Source of the DNA: an uncultured Cellvibrionales bacterium
GTDB taxonomy: Bacteria > Pseudomonadota > Gammaproteobacteria > Pseudomonadales > Cellvibrionaceae
DNA length: 62,035 bases
Assembly (NCBI GenBank): GCA_913050115.1
Contig: CAJWZU010000011.1
Coordinates: 1-62,035, forward strand
Reading direction: 5' to 3'
Under the pieces are notes generated by a model. That model was given only the letters and a program-made list of their open reading frames with translations, did not search any database and was not told where the DNA came from. Below, one piece after another: positions 47,867-57,050 of this stretch. Within the stretch, counting starts at the first letter, position 1. The number at the start of each line of letters is the position of its first letter. A program made the position numbers and the translations under genes.

Positions 47867-48748
47867 ATGTCAATGAATAACACCGCTTATATTGGCAGAT
47901 TTGCCCCTTCACCGACTGGGCCTTTACACTTTGGCTCACTAGTCGGTGCCCTAGCCAGCTACTTACACGCCCACCAACATAAAGGCCAGTGGCTAGTGCG
48001 CATGGAGGACTTGGATCCGCCACGGGAACAGCCCGGCGCCGCCGCTAGTATTCTGCACTCCCTACAAATACACGGGCTTCAGTGGCATGGCGAAGTGCTC
48101 TATCAGAGCCAGCGCCTTGACGCCTACCGCGCACAACTCGATGAGCTAATGTCTCGACAGCAGGTCTATCGCTGTAACTGCAATCGAAAAAAAATTCAGG
48201 CCGCCGGCGGTATCTACGACAATCACTGCCGCAACCGCCATATCGAGTCTCCCCCGTTTGCCCTGCGAGTAAAAGTTGACGGCCAGTGCATCCACTTCGT
48301 AGATCTTATTCAGGGCCCGCAGCAGCAAGATGTAAAACACGAAGTGGGTGACTTCACCCTACAACGCAAAGACGGCCTGTTCGCGTATCAGCTCGCGGTG
48401 GTAATGGATGACATCGAACAAAATATCAGCCATATCATTCGCGGCAGCGATCTACTTTGCTCCAGCGCTCGACAGCTCTACCTGTTTGACCTTCTAGGGG
48501 CTACGCCGCCAAAGTTTGGCCACTGCCCTGTCGCAACTCACACCTGTGGCCAGAAACTTAGCAAGCAAAACCATGCGCCAGCACTAGTGGACGGCGACGC
48601 GACTAACAACCTGTGGCGCGCACTCCATTTTTTGCAACTGCAGCCCCCCGAGGAATTGCTCGGCGAGGATGTCAAAAAGCAGTTAAACTGGGCTATAGGT
48701 TACGCAAATTTAAACGCCATCCCTCAGCAAATGGGCATAGTAATATGA
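47867..48748 (+). CDS. gluQ: Glutamyl-Q tRNA(Asp) synthetase
   Basis: A truncated GluRS-like enzyme that attaches glutamate to the queuosine base of tRNA(Asp). The class I motif is GRFAPSPTGPLHFGSLVGAL and the KMSKS-like loop is QKLSKQNHAP. A zinc site is CNCNRKKI...HCRNRH. The anticodon-binding domain of GluRS is absent (293 aa). Starts are close together (ATG 47867 or 47873). Its TGA stop overlaps the next start (ATGA). The position after dksA is the standard one. Confidence 0.95.
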   Translation: MSMNNTAYIGRFAPSPTGPLHFGSLVGALASYLHAHQHKGQWLVRMEDLDPPREQPGAAASILHSLQIHGLQWHGEVLYQSQRLDAYRAQLDELMSRQQVYRCNCNRKKIQAAGGIYDNHCRNRHIESPPFALRVKVDGQCIHFVDLIQGPQQQDVKHEVGDFTLQRKDGLFAYQLAVVMDDIEQNISHIIRGSDLLCSSARQLYLFDLLGATPPKFGHCPVATHTCGQKLSKQNHAPALVDGDATNNLWRALHFLQLQPPEELLGEDVKKQLNWAIGYANLNAIPQQMGIVI

Positions 48749-48939
48749 ACAATCAACGCCTGATCATTCTCTTGTTGCTCGGCGCCTACGTTTTTTCACC
48801 GACCATACTGACTTGGATGATCAATCCTGACGGTGCTTGGTATCGGCCCTTTATTGTTTGGGCTATCGTTATCTTGATTGCATTTTTTACTCAGGGCCGA
48901 GACAAGCCAGTAGATTCTAATAAGAACCCCAACGTATGA
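48745..48939 (+). CDS. cbrX: Small membrane protein CbrX, coupled to cbrA
   Basis: A 64-residue protein with two hydrophobic segments (LIILLLLGAYVFSPTILTW and PFIVWAIVILIAFFTQG). ATGA overlaps at both ends (with gluQ at 48745-48748 and cbrA at 48936-48939) suggest translational coupling. In Pseudomonas a small gene in this place, cbrX, is cotranscribed with and coupled to cbrA; the symbol is by position and likeness. Its length and hydrophobic layout are consistent with an accessory to the SSF-type sensor. Confidence 0.8.
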   Translation: MNNQRLIILLLLGAYVFSPTILTWMINPDGAWYRPFIVWAIVILIAFFTQGRDKPVDSNKNPNV

Positions 48940-51866
48940 ATTTTGAACTCTACCAAATAGCCTTAATCAGTATTGGCTACCTGCTTCTCGTTTTCGGTAT
49001 CGCTCACATTACCGAGCGCGGCTGGATTCCCGACTCAGTAGTACACCACCCCGTAACCCATGTGCTGTCGCTGGGTATATTTGCTAGTGCTTGGGCATTT
49101 TATGGCGTAGTCGATTTAGCCTTTCAGTTTGGTTATGGTGCCCTAGCCTACTATTTAGGCACAGGCGCATTATTCTTATTTGCTCCGGTAGTACTGGCAC
49201 CTTTGGTTGAGCTAACCCGTCGCTATCAAGTGCGCTCCCTGGCCGACTTATTAGTATTTCGCTACCACAGCCTCGGTGCTGGCGCTCTAGTGACCCTGTG
49301 CATGCTACTTGGCATACTGCCGTTGCTGGCACTGCAGCTGCAAGCTGTAGGCGACACCTTACATATATTAATACGCAGCGAGAGTAGCCACTCTGCTGGC
49401 ATTACCGCCAAAGAAATCATGGCACTCGGTTATTGCGGCATATTGGCACTGTTCACCATTTTGTTTGGCTCTAACCGCGAAGAACACAAAGGCCTCATTA
49501 CTGCCATGGCATTTGAATCACTGGTCAAGGTTATTGCCCTGCTCGCCATTGGTTTGTTAGCGCTATACGGTGTATTTGACGGCTTCGCGGGGCTGGAACT
49601 ATGGCTCGACCGCTACCCAGAAAACCTCGAGTTACTGCACACGCCAATCAAAGGAGCCTCCTCTCATACCCTGCTGCTTATATTTATTGCCACCGCTATT
49701 TCAATGCCACACATCTACCATATGGGTATGACTCAAAATCCGATGGTCAACATGACTCGCACTATTACTTGGGCCTTTCCACTATTTCTACTGCTAATGG
49801 CGCTGCCTATTTTTCCAATTTTGTGGGCTGGATTTGCCCTAGATGTGCCGCTGCCAGCACAATACTTTACCTTAGGTGTGCCGATGTTTTTTGGCTCCAA
49901 AAGCCTGACCATTTTAGCCTTTATCGGCGGCCTATCGGCTGCCACCGGCGCCATGGTGGTTATCATACTGTCACTCACCACCATGATTCTCAATCACTGG
50001 CTACTGCCGGCACTGCGCCTAAAACCCCAAAGAAATATTTTCAGCCAGCTGCTATGGCTTAGGCGCGCCGTCATTGCCACTATGTTTCTCGGTGCCTACC
50101 TCTTTTATCGCTCATTGAATAACGACTACAGCCTGACACACTTAGCACTGCTAGCTTTTATTGAGACCTTACAGTTTTTGCCCGGTATTGCGGCCATCGC
50201 TTACTGGGCCCGAGGCAACCGCCGCGGCTTAATAGCTGGCATTATGGCTGGCACCGTAATCTGGGCCATAGGGTTGTTAATGCCCGTCATGACCGGCACC
50301 GATCAGCTGCAACTGTTTGGCTATATGATACCGCTGGGGGTAGAGCAGTGGCACAATGTAGCTCTTATTTCGCTCGGTATTAATACTCTGCTATTTGTCG
50401 GTATATCGGTCTATACCCCGCAGAGTGAAGATGAACTTTATTCCGCCGAGCTGTGTACCGAAGATGAAATAAGCCATCCCGTGCGCCAAGCGCTAGACGT
50501 GCATTCGGCCGCCGAAATCACTCAGCGCTTGAGCGAACCGCTAGGCAGCGCCACCGCCGAGAAAGAAGTAGATTTAGCACTCAACAACTTGAACTTAAGC
50601 GTGAATGAGCGTCGTCCCTACGCCCTGCGCCGCCTACGTGATCAAATCGAGGCCAATTTATCGGGCCTGGTCGGCATTCATGTCGCCAGCGGCATCATGG
50701 ACAAACACGTACCCTTTCGTCTGGCAGAAACACGCGGCACCATCGATATTAATTTAATCGAAAACCGCCTCGGTCAGTATCGAACCCACCTCACCGGTAT
50801 GGCCGCCGACCTCAACAACCTACGTTTGCACCATCGCAAAACTCTGCAAGAACTGCCAATGGCCATCTGCTCGCTGGGGCATGATCAAGAGATTTTGATG
50901 TGGAATAGCGCCATGGCAAAATTGACGGGTATCGACAGCATCGAGGTCACCGGTTCTCACCTGACCGCGTTAGCAGAACCTTGGCAAGAACTGATCAGCA
51001 ATTTTAGCGACAGCGACTGCGACCGTCTTCCCAAACAGCCGATCCAACTGAATGCTCGCAGTCATTGGATAAGCCTTCACAAAGCTAGCATCGAAGGTCA
51101 TTTGGCTACCGGCGACCAAGACCAAGTACTGTTACTCGAAGATGTAACCGAGACCCAACTGCTGGAAGAAGAGTTACTGCACAGCGAGCGACTCGCCACA
51201 GTGGGCAGACTTTCTGCCGGCGTCGCGCATGAAATAGGTAACCCGGTTACCGGTATTGCTTGCTTGGCACAAAACCTACAATACGACACCGACAACCCAG
51301 AAGTGCTGGAGACCGCAAAGCAAATCCTCAGCCAGACCGACCGCGTCAGCCGTATAGTGCACTCACTGGTCAGTTTCTCTCACAGCGGCCAGCACAAACA
51401 GCAAGAATTTGAGCTAATTTCACTACAAGCCTGTGCCGCCGAGGCCGTCAATCTGCTGTCACTGCAAAAAGAAAAAACACATGTGATATACGATAACCTG
51501 CTGGAAGAATCACTGATCGCACCGGGCGACAGCCAACGCCTTATTCAGGTATTTATCAACCTGCTCTCTAACGCCCGCGACGCCAGCCCCGAACAGGGCC
51601 GCATCACTATCGACGGATTTATTGACGAAGACAAGGTCATTATTGAGATCAGTGACGAAGGTCCTGGTATCGCAAAGGAACATCTGGAAAAAATTCTAGA
51701 ACCCTTTTTCACCACCAAAGAACCCGGAGAAGGCACAGGGCTTGGCCTAGCCATGGTGTACAGTATTATAGAAGACCATAGTGGCGAACTTAGCGTCGAC
51801 AGCCCAGCCGATGTAAAACGCGGTATTGGCGCCAGATTCACTATAGAGTTGCCGCGAGAAATCTAG
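48936..51866 (+). CDS. cbrA: Sensor histidine kinase CbrA (SSF transporter domain fusion)
   Basis: The membrane sensor of the CbrAB two-component system for carbon/nitrogen balance. The N-terminal ~500 residues are a sodium:solute symporter (SLC5) domain with about 13 membrane segments. A linker with a STAC-like region and a PAS domain (TLQELPMAICSLGHDQEILMWN, ~655-740) follow. The HisKA box is RLSAGVAHEIGNPVTGI with H765, and the ATPase domain shows N (LLSNARDASPEQG) and G boxes (DEGPGIAKE, GEGTGLGLAMVYSI). 976 aa, as in Pseudomonas CbrA. Partner CbrB is encoded 147 bp downstream. Confidence 0.96.
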   Translation: MNFELYQIALISIGYLLLVFGIAHITERGWIPDSVVHHPVTHVLSLGIFASAWAFYGVVDLAFQFGYGALAYYLGTGALFLFAPVVLAPLVELTRRYQVRSLADLLVFRYHSLGAGALVTLCMLLGILPLLALQLQAVGDTLHILIRSESSHSAGITAKEIMALGYCGILALFTILFGSNREEHKGLITAMAFESLVKVIALLAIGLLALYGVFDGFAGLELWLDRYPENLELLHTPIKGASSHTLLLIFIATAISMPHIYHMGMTQNPMVNMTRTITWAFPLFLLLMALPIFPILWAGFALDVPLPAQYFTLGVPMFFGSKSLTILAFIGGLSAATGAMVVIILSLTTMILNHWLLPALRLKPQRNIFSQLLWLRRAVIATMFLGAYLFYRSLNNDYSLTHLALLAFIETLQFLPGIAAIAYWARGNRRGLIAGIMAGTVIWAIGLLMPVMTGTDQLQLFGYMIPLGVEQWHNVALISLGINTLLFVGISVYTPQSEDELYSAELCTEDEISHPVRQALDVHSAAEITQRLSEPLGSATAEKEVDLALNNLNLSVNERRPYALRRLRDQIEANLSGLVGIHVASGIMDKHVPFRLAETRGTIDINLIENRLGQYRTHLTGMAADLNNLRLHHRKTLQELPMAICSLGHDQEILMWNSAMAKLTGIDSIEVTGSHLTALAEPWQELISNFSDSDCDRLPKQPIQLNARSHWISLHKASIEGHLATGDQDQVLLLEDVTETQLLEEELLHSERLATVGRLSAGVAHEIGNPVTGIACLAQNLQYDTDNPEVLETAKQILSQTDRVSRIVHSLVSFSHSGQHKQQEFELISLQACAAEAVNLLSLQKEKTHVIYDNLLEESLIAPGDSQRLIQVFINLLSNARDASPEQGRITIDGFIDEDKVIIEISDEGPGIAKEHLEKILEPFFTTKEPGEGTGLGLAMVYSIIEDHSGELSVDSPADVKRGIGARFTIELPREI

Positions 51867-52013
51867 CATTAACTTGACATCACCCTTGAAAGCCATCGAC
51901 TAGGGGAGCAAACTAGCCGTAATGTATAATGATACCAATGGACACTTTGTATAGATCATTACCCATACAACTGCCTGTCACCTATTACTTAACGATACAA
52001 GTCGCTGCAGCCT

Positions 52014-53414
52014 ATGAGCAAGATTCTAATTGTTGAAGACGAAGTCATTATTCGCACCGCGTTGCGCAAGTTATTAGAGCGCAATAAATACCAAGTCGCG
52101 GAAGCGGGCTCGGTGAAAGAGGCGACCACAAAATACATCTTCAGTGATTACAACCTCATTGTTAGCGACTTGCGCCTACCCGGCGCCCCCGGGACCGACC
52201 TGATTAAACTGGCCGGCGATGTACCTGTGTTAATAATGACCAGCTACGCAAGCTTACGCTCGGCGGTCGATTCCATGCGCCTAGGTGCGGTCGATTACAT
52301 CGCCAAACCCTTTAATCATGAGGAAATGATCACCGCGGTAAAGCGTGTTATCGGCAAAGCCAATCGCGCCGCACTGACCAGCGGTAACGCCAGTGCCAGC
52401 AAATCTAACAGTCAAGCTGTCGGCGGCATGATTGGCGCAAGCCCAGTAATGAAAGACCTCTACGGCCGCATCCACAAAGTAGCTCCCACGGCCGCCACAG
52501 TATTGATTCACGGTGAAACCGGCACCGGTAAAGAACTTGTTGCCCGCGCAATACATACCGAAAGTAAACGCAATGGCAAACCACTCATATCGGTGAACTG
52601 CGCCGCAATTCCAGAAACACTGATTGAATCTGAGCTTTTTGGTCATGAAAAAGGCGCATTCACCGGCGCCGCCACACAGCGCGATGGTTTAGTGGCCGCC
52701 GCCGACGGTGGCACCCTGTTTCTTGATGAGATTGGCGAGCTACCACTAGAAGCGCAAGCGCGTCTTTTGCGCGTACTACAAGAAGGTGAAGTGCGCCCTA
52801 TCGGCTCGATCGAATCTCGCAAAGTAGACGTGCGCTTGGTGGCAGCAACTCATCGCGACCTGCGCAAGCTTGCCAGCGAAGGCAAATTCCGTGAAGACCT
52901 CTACTTTCGTATCAACGTTATTCAGTTGACGGTGCCACCACTGCGCGATCGCGGCAAAGACATAATGTCACTGACCGAAGTACTCAGTGCCCGCTACAGC
53001 GAGCAGTTCAATCGAACACCGATGAAACTATCTCCCGAAGCCATCCAGGCCATTACCACCTACACCTGGCCCGGCAATGTGCGTGAACTGGAAAACGCTA
53101 TTCAGCGCGCCGTTATTCTCTGTGAAGATGGCCGCGAACTGACCCATGACCTGCTCGATATTGATCTGGATCTAGTAAAAGTAGATGACGAACTGGCCGG
53201 TAACCCCAGCGCCCAAGCCGCTAAGCTATCCCCAGATGCGAACGAGCCCGCCGAAGACCTTTCACTGGAAGACTATTTCCAGCGCTTTGTACTAGAACAC
53301 CAAGACACCATGAGCGAGACCGAGCTAGCCAGAAAGTTAGGTGTATCTCGCAAGTGCCTATGGGAGCGCCGTCAGCGACTGGGCATTCCACGTAAGAAGT
53401 CCACGACTAAATAG
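52014..53414 (+). CDS. cbrB: Sigma-54 response regulator CbrB (NtrC family)
   Basis: Activates sigma-54 promoters when phosphorylated by CbrA. The receiver domain (1-120) has D52 as phosphoacceptor ([10 protein letters not shown]), with DYIAKPF carrying Lys. The AAA+ domain has Walker A GETGTGKE, the sigma-54 contact loop KGAFTGA and Walker [14 protein letters not shown], and the C-terminal Fis-type HTH is [21 protein letters not shown]. 466 aa. The best candidate target here is the RNA gene directly downstream. A TATAAT-like box (51925-51930) in the gap before it may be part of its own promoter. Confidence 0.96.
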   Translation: MSKILIVEDEVIIRTALRKLLERNKYQVAEAGSVKEATTKYIFSDYNLIVSDLRLPGAPGTDLIKLAGDVPVLIMTSYASLRSAVDSMRLGAVDYIAKPFNHEEMITAVKRVIGKANRAALTSGNASASKSNSQAVGGMIGASPVMKDLYGRIHKVAPTAATVLIHGETGTGKELVARAIHTESKRNGKPLISVNCAAIPETLIESELFGHEKGAFTGAATQRDGLVAAADGGTLFLDEIGELPLEAQARLLRVLQEGEVRPIGSIESRKVDVRLVAATHRDLRKLASEGKFREDLYFRINVIQLTVPPLRDRGKDIMSLTEVLSARYSEQFNRTPMKLSPEAIQAITTYTWPGNVRELENAIQRAVILCEDGRELTHDLLDIDLDLVKVDDELAGNPSAQAAKLSPDANEPAEDLSLEDYFQRFVLEHQDTMSETELARKLGVSRKCLWERRQRLGIPRKKSTTK

Positions 53415-53430
53415 CCAATATCCCCCCCAA

Positions 53431-53463
53431 AAAGGCCCCACTGGTAACAGTGGGGCCTTTTTT
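53431..53463 (+). terminator. cbrB intrinsic terminator
   Basis: AAAGGCCCCACTG, loop GTAA, CAGTGGGGCCTTT and TTT, 16 bp after the cbrB stop. It isolates cbrB from the downstream RNA gene. Confidence 0.92.
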
Positions 53464-53555
53464 GTTTCTCAAGCGCAACGCTAAATCTGTATCCTCCGAC
53501 GCTCAACCAAAAAACTTTCATTCTGCGTCACCCATGGCAGATATGACTGCCCCAG

Positions 53556-53612
53556 AGTGACGCCAAAGTGACGCCGTAGACCCATTTGTTACCCGAACTC
53601 TATTCGTAACAA
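53556..53612 (+). promoter_or_regulatory. Candidate CbrB activator sites upstream of the sRNA
   Basis: TTGTTAC (53586-53592) and GTAACAA (53606-53612) form a palindrome with a 13-nt spacer, resembling the GTTAC/GTAAC half-sites described for CbrB targets. Its centre is about 135 bp before the predicted start, right for a sigma-54 enhancer. Just upstream, AGTGACGCC is repeated at 53556 and 53567, 11 bp apart (one helical turn). Confidence 0.65.
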
Positions 53613-53706
53613 CTAGAGACACTGAACGTAACGTTTTTAAATAACAAAAGATTATAAAAAACCAAAAAATTACCGTAAAGCATTGAAATGTATAAACTTT
53701 ATATAA

Positions 53707-53723
53707 CTGGCACGAAGAATGCT
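53707..53723 (+). promoter_or_regulatory. Sigma-54 (-24/-12) promoter of the CrcZ-like RNA
   Basis: CTGGCACGAAGAATGCT matches the consensus YTGGCACGRNNNTTGCW at all but one fixed position, with GG (53709-53710) and GC (53721-53722) 12 bp apart as required. Predicted start near 53734. Confidence 0.85.
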
Positions 53724-53733
53724 TATGCAATGA

Positions 53734-54100
53734 CATAATAATAAGAAACTAAAATAATTAACTAGATGCGAATTAATAATAAGAACTTAAATAATAATAA
53801 ATTAAGCCACTAATACTCTGGGCCAATTTGGTTCTAAAATATAATAAAAACAAAAAACAATAATAAAAGATGACTATAACAATAATATAAAATCTGAAGC
53901 TATTAGGCTGCCGCTTAGGTCGCCATTAAGTTAAAAAATATTAAAAAGTACGATACCTTGGTTTACTGCAGTTAATGATTTTATATTGCTTGCAGGCCAG
54001 TAATGAAGAAAGGCAAAAAAGTGCCTGGATATATAAAAATACTAGTAAAATAACGACTGCACAAAATTTCACGGGGAAGCCATCGGCTTCCCCGTCTTGC
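53734..54100 (+). ncRNA. crcZ: CrcZ-like Hfq/Crc-sequestering small RNA
   Basis: A non-coding segment of about 365 nt between cbrB and pcnB, where Pseudomonas has crcZ (about 400 nt). It is A-rich and carries repeated AAYAAYAA motifs at 53737, 53775, 53790, 53793, 53856, 53859 and 53878 (each 8 nt), the kind bound by Hfq with Crc in pseudomonads. It starts at a strong sigma-54 promoter and ends in a GC-rich terminator, stem ACGGGGAAGCC/GGCTTCCCCGT (54071-54095). In Pseudomonas, CbrB-driven CrcZ titrates Hfq/Crc and relieves catabolite repression. Homology is inferred from position, promoter and motifs rather than from an alignment. Confidence 0.75.
54071..54100 (+). terminator. Terminator of the CrcZ-like RNA
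   Basis: ACGGGGAAGCC, loop ATC, GGCTTCCCCGT, a perfect 11-bp stem followed by the short T-containing CTTGC. The T-tract is weak, but the stem is strong. Confidence 0.8.
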
Positions 54101-54218
54101 TATGTGCAATATGAAATTGCCACCACAGCGACTAAATAGCGATTCGTGTTACACTCATTGTATTAATAACCACGCACAACATTTACCACTTTTATCATCC
54201 CAACAAAGCTGACCTGAC

Positions 54219-55559
54219 ATGCTTAAACGTCTGTATAACTTTATTCGCCCAAATTCTCAGCAGACCCGCAGACAAGTCTATTCTCGCGATCAGCACAGCG
54301 TCTCGCGTAAACATATCAGCTCCGGCGCCCTCCAGGTAATGAGCCGCCTTAATCAAGCGGGCTACGAGGCTTACCTCGTCGGCGGTGGAGTGCGCGACCT
54401 ACTGCTCGAAGGGCGTCCGAAAGACTTCGACATTGCCACTAGTGCCACCCCCGAACAGGTTAAACGCCTGTTTCGCGGCGCCCGTATTATTGGCCGCCGC
54501 TTTAAGATAGTGCACGTACGCATGGGCCGCGAAATCATCGAGACCACCACTTTTCGAGCCCATCACTCAGACAGCAACAAGCGCAATGAATCATCGCAGT
54601 CCGACAGCGGTATGCTGCTGCGCGACAATGTTTACGGCGACATAGAGTCCGACGCCGCCCGTCGCGATTTCACCATCAATGCCCTTTATTACACCAGTGA
54701 TGGTTTCGAAGTACACGATTTCTGCAATGGCTTACACGACGTCAAGCACCGCACTATTCGCATGATCGGCGACCCAATTACCCGCTACCGCGAAGACCCA
54801 GTACGCATGTTGCGCGCGGTGCGTTTTGCCGCCAAGCTTGGGTTTAAAATAGAAACAAAAACTGAACAGCCCATTCGCCATCACGGTAAGCTGTTACTCG
54901 ATATCTCGCCCTCGCGCCTGTTTGACGAAATGCTCAAGTTGTTTATGGCCGGCTCTGCCACCGCTACCTTTCAACTGCTGCTCGACCACGACCTGCTGCA
55001 ACATTTATTTCCAGCCACCGCCGCCTGCGTTAAAAGCGACGCCATGGGTTTGCAACTTATCCAGCAGACTATGACCAATACCGATAAGCGCATTCGCGCT
55101 GACCAGCGTGTGACACCGGCCTTTATTTACGCCGCACTGTTGTGGCCAGCCATGCAGGCCGAGCAAACGTTTTTAGAGCAAAAGAAGAAAATGTCGCCAC
55201 TACAGGCGCAAAACCAAGCGGCGCATAAAGTCATTGGTGACCAACTGGCTCACACCGCTATCCCCAAGCGCTTTACCAGCGTGATCCGTGAAATTTGGGA
55301 TCTACAACTGCGACTGCCGTTACGGCGTGGCAGGCGCGCCGAACGTTTGCTCGAACATCCGCGCTTTCGCGCCGCTTACGACTTTGTCCTGCTGCGTGAG
55401 GAAGTCGGCGAAAACATGGACGGCCTAGGCCTGTGGTGGACTCAATATCAAGACGCCGACGAACACGGCCGCGAATTATTGCAACAGCAGCTCAGCAACA
55501 CCGCTGGCAACAAGCCCAAACGCCGCCGTCGTAAGCCCAAGAAACCCAGCGAGCAGTGA
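54219..55559 (+). CDS. pcnB: Poly(A) polymerase I
   Basis: Adds 3' poly(A) tails that promote RNA decay. The nucleotidyltransferase core has LVGGGVRDLLLEGRPKDFDIATSA (GG and DxD) at about residues 45-70, and EDPVRMLRAVRFAAKLGF follows. The C-terminal tail is very basic (KPKRRRRKPKKPSEQ), typical of PAP rather than CCA-adding enzyme. 446 aa. It lies after the CrcZ-like RNA and before folK, the Pseudomonas order. Confidence 0.95.
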   Translation: MLKRLYNFIRPNSQQTRRQVYSRDQHSVSRKHISSGALQVMSRLNQAGYEAYLVGGGVRDLLLEGRPKDFDIATSATPEQVKRLFRGARIIGRRFKIVHVRMGREIIETTTFRAHHSDSNKRNESSQSDSGMLLRDNVYGDIESDAARRDFTINALYYTSDGFEVHDFCNGLHDVKHRTIRMIGDPITRYREDPVRMLRAVRFAAKLGFKIETKTEQPIRHHGKLLLDISPSRLFDEMLKLFMAGSATATFQLLLDHDLLQHLFPATAACVKSDAMGLQLIQQTMTNTDKRIRADQRVTPAFIYAALLWPAMQAEQTFLEQKKKMSPLQAQNQAAHKVIGDQLAHTAIPKRFTSVIREIWDLQLRLPLRRGRRAERLLEHPRFRAAYDFVLLREEVGENMDGLGLWWTQYQDADEHGRELLQQQLSNTAGNKPKRRRRKPKKPSEQ

Positions 55560-55565
55560 TACATA

Positions 55566-55660
55566 CTGAGGGCTTTGCATGGGCAAGGGGTTTCCTCTTA
55601 CGCCAGGCGAAAGCCCACGCAAAGAGGGAGTTTATGGATGATAAATGACCGATTGAGTAG
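55566..55660 (+). promoter_or_regulatory. Structured intercistronic leader, copy B (before folK)
   Basis: Second copy of the element seen before ispE: CTGAG (55566-55570), stem GGGCTTT (55570-55576) with AAAGCCC (55610-55616), an inner hairpin AAGGGG-TTT-CCTCTT, the box AAAGCCCAC (55610-55618), GAGTTTAT (55628-55635) and the 22-nt core 55639-55660, identical to 7749-7770. Box spacing (18 nt, then 11) almost equals copy A (18, then 12). It starts 6 nt after the pcnB stop and includes GGAG plus the ATG of folK. TTTAT/ATAAA can pair across the start codon. Likely post-transcriptional control; ligand or factor unknown. Confidence 0.6.
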
Positions 55661-56189
55661 TATGTCAGCGCCGCCAGAAAGTAAAAAAATAATCGCGCTA
55701 AGCTCTCATGCCTATATAGGACTGGGGAGCAACTTAGACAACCCCATACAACACGTGCGTGCCGCATTTAAAGAACTCGATGAAATTGCCGACACACAAC
55801 TGCTGGAGCAATCCCCACTTTATCGCAGCGCACCCGTTGGCCCCGCCGGGCAACCCGACTACATCAACGCCTGCGCTCTGCTGCAGACCACACTGGCACC
55901 CCTGCAACTGCTCGACGCTTTGCAAGCGATTGAGAACAGCCACCAGCGAGTGCGCAAAGAGCGCTGGGGTGCGCGCACGCTCGATTTAGACCTACTGCTG
56001 TTTGGTCAACAGACTATCGATACCCAGCGCCTACAAGTACCACACCCCTACCTTGCCGAGCGCAACTTTGTTCTCTATCCACTAGTGGACATAGGCATAA
56101 AAGCACATCTGCCATCAGGTGAGCCTATCGCCAAGCTAAAACAGGCCAGCAATAACGCAGGCCTCGAACGACTAGAAAAAAACTCATAG
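55638..56189 (+). CDS. folK: HPPK, 6-hydroxymethyl-7,8-dihydropterin pyrophosphokinase
   Basis: Transfers pyrophosphate from ATP to the pterin in folate synthesis. The core is [19 protein letters not shown], then [27 protein letters not shown] and the metal-site [17 protein letters not shown], ending [17 protein letters not shown] start at ATG 55638 ([15 protein letters not shown]) because GGAG is 7 nt upstream; ATG 55662 (MSAPPES) is an alternative with no ribosome-binding site. About 183 aa. The first codons lie inside the shared leader element. panB follows at 11 bp. Confidence 0.93.
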   Translation: MINDRLSSMSAPPESKKIIALSSHAYIGLGSNLDNPIQHVRAAFKELDEIADTQLLEQSPLYRSAPVGPAGQPDYINACALLQTTLAPLQLLDALQAIENSHQRVRKERWGARTLDLDLLLFGQQTIDTQRLQVPHPYLAERNFVLYPLVDIGIKAHLPSGEPIAKLKQASNNAGLERLEKNS

Positions 56190-56200
56190 CGAGCCAACTA

Positions 56201-57037
56201 ATGCCCTACACCAGCCAGCCCAGCAGTGACTCATCTTCTCCGGTAAAAAAAGCCATAACCGTTAACACCCTGCGAAAAATGAAGGCCAGTGGCGAAAAGT
56301 TTGTCACAGTCGCACTTTATGATGCCCCTATGGCCGCCATGGCACTAAAAAGCGGGGTCGAAGTGTTACTGGTGGGCGACTCACTAGGTATGACCGTCCT
56401 CGGTTACGACAGTACTCTGCCGGTGACTATGGAGCACATGATTTATCATGTTGAGGCCGTAAAGCGTGGCAACAACAAATCGCTGATTATGGCCGACATG
56501 CCCTTTATGACCTACGCCACTCCCGAGCAGGCAATGGCCAATGCTGCCCGCCTCATGCAAGCCGGTGCACATATGGTCAAGCTCGAGGGCGGCGAGTGGC
56601 TGGCCGACACCGTAACAATGCTCACCGAGCGCGGTATTCCGGTGTGCGCGCACCTGGGCCTAACGCCACAGTCGGTGAATAAATTCGGCGGTTTCCGTGT
56701 TCAGGGCCGCAGCGATACTCAAGCACAGCAAATTATTGCCGATGCCAAAGCTATGGATGCCGCCGGTGCAGATTTGGTGGTGCTGGAATGCGTGCCAAGC
56801 GAGCTGGCCGCTAAAGTAACTGCTACCGTCAGCATGGCTACTATTGGCATTGGTGCGGGTGCCGGCACCGACGCCCAGGTACTGGTGATTAACGACATAC
56901 TCGGCCTCACCGAGCAGCCCCCTAAGTTCTCCAAGAATTTTCTATTAGCGACCGCCGACATACCCAGCGCATTGGCTAAATATGTGGCCGATGTTAAGAG
57001 CGGTGTGTTTCCAACTGACGCGCAGGGCTTTAGTTAA
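56201..57037 (+). CDS. panB: 3-methyl-2-oxobutanoate hydroxymethyltransferase
   Basis: Makes ketopantoate from alpha-ketoisovalerate and methylene-tetrahydrofolate, the first step of pantothenate synthesis; the cofactor depends on the folate pathway of the upstream gene. Motifs are [63 protein letters not shown] and [21 protein letters not shown]. 278 aa, complete. panC usually follows panB but is absent here; a convergent gene is found instead. Confidence 0.97.
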   Translation: MPYTSQPSSDSSSPVKKAITVNTLRKMKASGEKFVTVALYDAPMAAMALKSGVEVLLVGDSLGMTVLGYDSTLPVTMEHMIYHVEAVKRGNNKSLIMADMPFMTYATPEQAMANAARLMQAGAHMVKLEGGEWLADTVTMLTERGIPVCAHLGLTPQSVNKFGGFRVQGRSDTQAQQIIADAKAMDAAGADLVVLECVPSELAAKVTATVSMATIGIGAGAGTDAQVLVINDILGLTEQPPKFSKNFLLATADIPSALAKYVADVKSGVFPTDAQGFS

Positions 57038-57050
57038 TAGGCCCAAAGTA

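Noticed and set aside
53518-53736. Minus-strand 72-codon frame across the sRNA promoter region
   Set aside because: The interval is better explained by the sigma-54 promoter and activator sites; the frame has no family or ribosome-binding site.
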